Positions 40,615 through 42,262 of a stretch of 42,262 nt of DNA are shown here, piece by piece (position 1 is the first letter of the stretch; every line of letters begins with the position of its first letter). Location: the NCBI GenBank assembly GCA_029834535.1, contig JAQMWT010000678.1, positions 1 to 42,262 of the forward strand, written 5' to 3'. The notes beneath the pieces are model-generated. The model was given only the letters and a program-made list of their open reading frames with translations, was not told the DNA's origin and did no database searches. Both the position numbers and the translations under genes were made by a program. This DNA comes from Chrysophaeum taylorii (taxonomy: Eukaryota > Sar > Pelagophyceae > Pelagomonadales > Pelagomonadaceae).

Positions 40615-41440
40615 TTAAACTAGCCCTGGCCTTACCTTCTTTTGCCACAATTTTTTGTGCGCGTGCGAGTGTTGCTCATGTCTTTTCTTGACACTCCCGT
40701 GGCCGCGGCATCTCCCTAGTCGGTTGAAGGACAGTCCTTTCTCGCTCTCCACGGCCGAACCTTCCCTCAGGTTGTCGCAAACGCAACGAACCATGACCGC
40801 TACTACTGCTACCACACTGGCTGCTGCGTACGATGCATACCGAGTAGAGAGCGAAAGGTGGAGAACTCAGCAGCAAGTGGCTTTGTAAAACCATCCGCCA
40901 CGTTTAGCTTGCCGGGAACATGATCGACTCGTATTTTCTGTAGCGAGATGTACTCACGAATCTTAAACTATCTGGTCGACAGTGCCTTGGATCGAGAGGA
41001 CCCATCTGGGTTATTAAAGGTGTGAACAGCGGCAGCATTGTCAGACAAGAGAGGTAGGCTTCTGATGAAGCGCATATCTTTAGCAATTGGGTTGTCATTG
41101 TCATCGAAGTCAACAGGATCAGCGGTGTTCTCACCATTAGCATTGTTGACGTAGAAGGTGGGGTTGACGACAAAGGAGTGTTCCAACAGCAGCTTGCGTA
41201 GCCAAACAGCTTCATCCGCAGAAATACTGAGGGCAATCAACTCAGCTTCGTGAGTTGAGCAGGAGACACTCGGTTGAAGTTGGCTTTTCCAACCAACAAG
41301 GCAGCTGAAAAGATAGAAGACAAACCCGGTGGTAGATTTCTTATCTTCCTGTGTAAGGAAGGGGCATTGCCAGCGTCAACCATGGCAACTAAGGGGTCGA
41401 ACTGCTCCAGTAGATACATCCTGCGGTTGGTAGTCGACAC
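40615..41440 (-). pseudogene. Fragment D RNase H and C-terminal tail
   Basis: HEAELIALSISADEAVWLRKLL (copia RNase H: the E-A-E-Y-IAL block, with L in place of Y, about 41,250-41,185), LPLLSDNAAAVHTFNNPDGS (the DN-x-x-A block, about 41,060-41,000), then an in-frame TAG, FKIREYISLQKIRVDHVPGK and NVADGFTKPL (the closing A-D-x-x-T-K-x-L signature, about 40,905-40,876). A basic tail to about 40,615 ends the ORF. RNase H degrades the RNA of the RNA-DNA hybrid during reverse transcription. Indels near 41,255 and the TAG near 40,967 break the frame. Confidence 0.75.
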
Positions 41441-41459
41441 AGTGGATAGATCAATTCGA

Positions 41460-42262
41460 TTAGCGGAGACAGTGCGAAGGTGAGCTTCAATGGCATTACC
41501 CTTTAGGATGGAACCAGAGGCGAAAGTGAGCGGTTTTCCGGCTTCTGAGGTAGCGAAGCAAATGCTCTAGCATTTGGACGTGAACATATGTGGTGCATGC
41601 ATACCACGCGAACATCTGCCCAAGGCTTGCGAGAAGTCAGGTCTGCAGGCAACTTGCATGAACACCAGCTGCCAAGGAGGTGGCAAAGTGCGAATTGATG
41701 TACAACTCTGTTCAGAGCTGGGAGGCCATCCTTTATATTTGAAGGACGATGACATTAGGATATTTAAGCGGGGTCAGTGCTGCAAGACGGGTGATCAGCG
41801 AAGAGTTTATCCAGCTTGGCTTGCACATCCAGAGAAACAGATGTGACACACGTCAGATGTGCGACCACTCGACTGACCGTTTGCGGAGGGCATCCTGTAA
41901 TTCAGTACGAAGAGGGTCGTCATTGGAACAATAACAATGTCGTCTACAGACAGACTGCATACGACGAACTTAGCATGTGCGGATACTCGAGCATATAGGC
42001 AAGAGTCCGAATGCAGGCGTTATAGCCAAGGGCTACGGAAGAAGCCGTCTATCTCTTTGTTCCAAAGGGATGGTGATTGCCGAAGCCATAAAGTGACTTC
42101 AGCAGTTTCGGTAGACGTCGGCCCTTGTACTCGTGGTCATCAGGGTCGATAAGCTTGATGTCGTAACTGAACATAGACGTTGGCATCGATGTCAGACTGA
42201 ACGAAGGCGTTCGGGACGTCTGCATGGTAGACAGGCAATTGCTTGATTGCAATAGCTAGTAG
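41460..42262 (-). pseudogene. Fragment D reverse transcriptase
   Basis: The frame from 42,252 to 42,049 reads DIKLIDPDDHEYKGRRLPKL then LLKSLYGFGN, followed by a one-base loss in the LYGLRQSP region. Further on come SVDDIVIV (about 41,935-41,955), then, in shifted frames, VACRPDFSQALGQMF (the t-R-P-D block after the RT palm, about 41,640) and LEHLLRYLRSRKTAHF (the RYLkgT block, about 41,555). Several indels make it non-functional. Confidence 0.7.

Larger units (their letters stand above)
40600..42262 (-). mobile_element. Copia fragment D (RT-RNase H-C terminus), inverted
   Basis: On the minus strand, from the window edge at 42,262: RT palm (inverse of 40,190-40,556, about 95% identical by eye), RT thumb/connection, RNase H and a basic C-terminal tail ending near 40,615. 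It is the 3' half of an element of the C family, placed head-to-head with truncated element C. Its 5' part lies beyond the window. No LTR or polypurine tract was identified at its sense 3' end. Confidence 0.75.

Overview
This is a nuclear window from a eukaryote, almost certainly an alga with a complex (secondary, red-type) plastid. The one intact recognisable host gene (16,182-16,604) encodes a GroES/Cpn10 co-chaperonin with a hydrophobic signal peptide followed by a GFAP motif, the ASAFAP-type plastid-targeting junction of stramenopiles and related algae. Nothing looks prokaryotic. More than half of the window is transposable elements of at least four classes, many nested in one another.

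Layout. 1-3,010: rearranged Ty1/copia element B on the minus strand (gag, leader, tRNA-iMet primer site, LTR). 3,011-9,412: GC-rich sequence with two weakly supported host genes and one retroposon. 9,413-12,651: three head-to-tail minus-strand copies of a ~1 kb Helitron-like element carrying the end of a PIF1-type helicase. 12,652-15,113: a non-LTR-like ORF end followed by three progressively 5'-truncated copies, ending in a C-rich tail and short GACA/AACA tracts. 15,114-16,128: a plus-strand Helitron copy inserted precisely into that tail. 16,182-16,604: cpn10. 16,658-18,106: 1,449 bp of perfect (GACA)n. 18,506-25,470: copia element A. 25,734-26,960: an unknown membrane protein gene. 27,087-29,061: two more Helitron copies in opposite orientations. 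29,090-29,536: a small repeat-containing membrane protein. 30,855-32,079: an unrecognised ORF split by a solo LTR with a perfect 5-bp target duplication. 32,104-40,560: copia element C. 40,600-42,262: an opposite-strand copia fragment D (RT-RNase H).

The most notable content is in elements A and C. Both carry, between the aspartic protease and the integrase, a long domain with the ordered motifs of C5 cytosine DNA methyltransferases (motif I, II, the PC catalytic loop, ENV/AEM, QxRxR, and the late TxxE and N-A-V/L-P motifs). The two copies are strongly diverged, so the capture predates the split of the two families. Elements B and C use a primer site matching the anticodon arm of initiator tRNA-Met, as Drosophila copia does. 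A retroposon family with a (TTAG)n tail and a 3' stem-loop has inserted into A (twice), into B and elsewhere, each time with a target-site duplication. One of these insertions begins eight bases after the catalytic cysteine codon of the element-A methyltransferase.

All copia copies carry frameshifts or stops, so they are decayed here or need recoding. All motif and homology calls were made by eye from translations.
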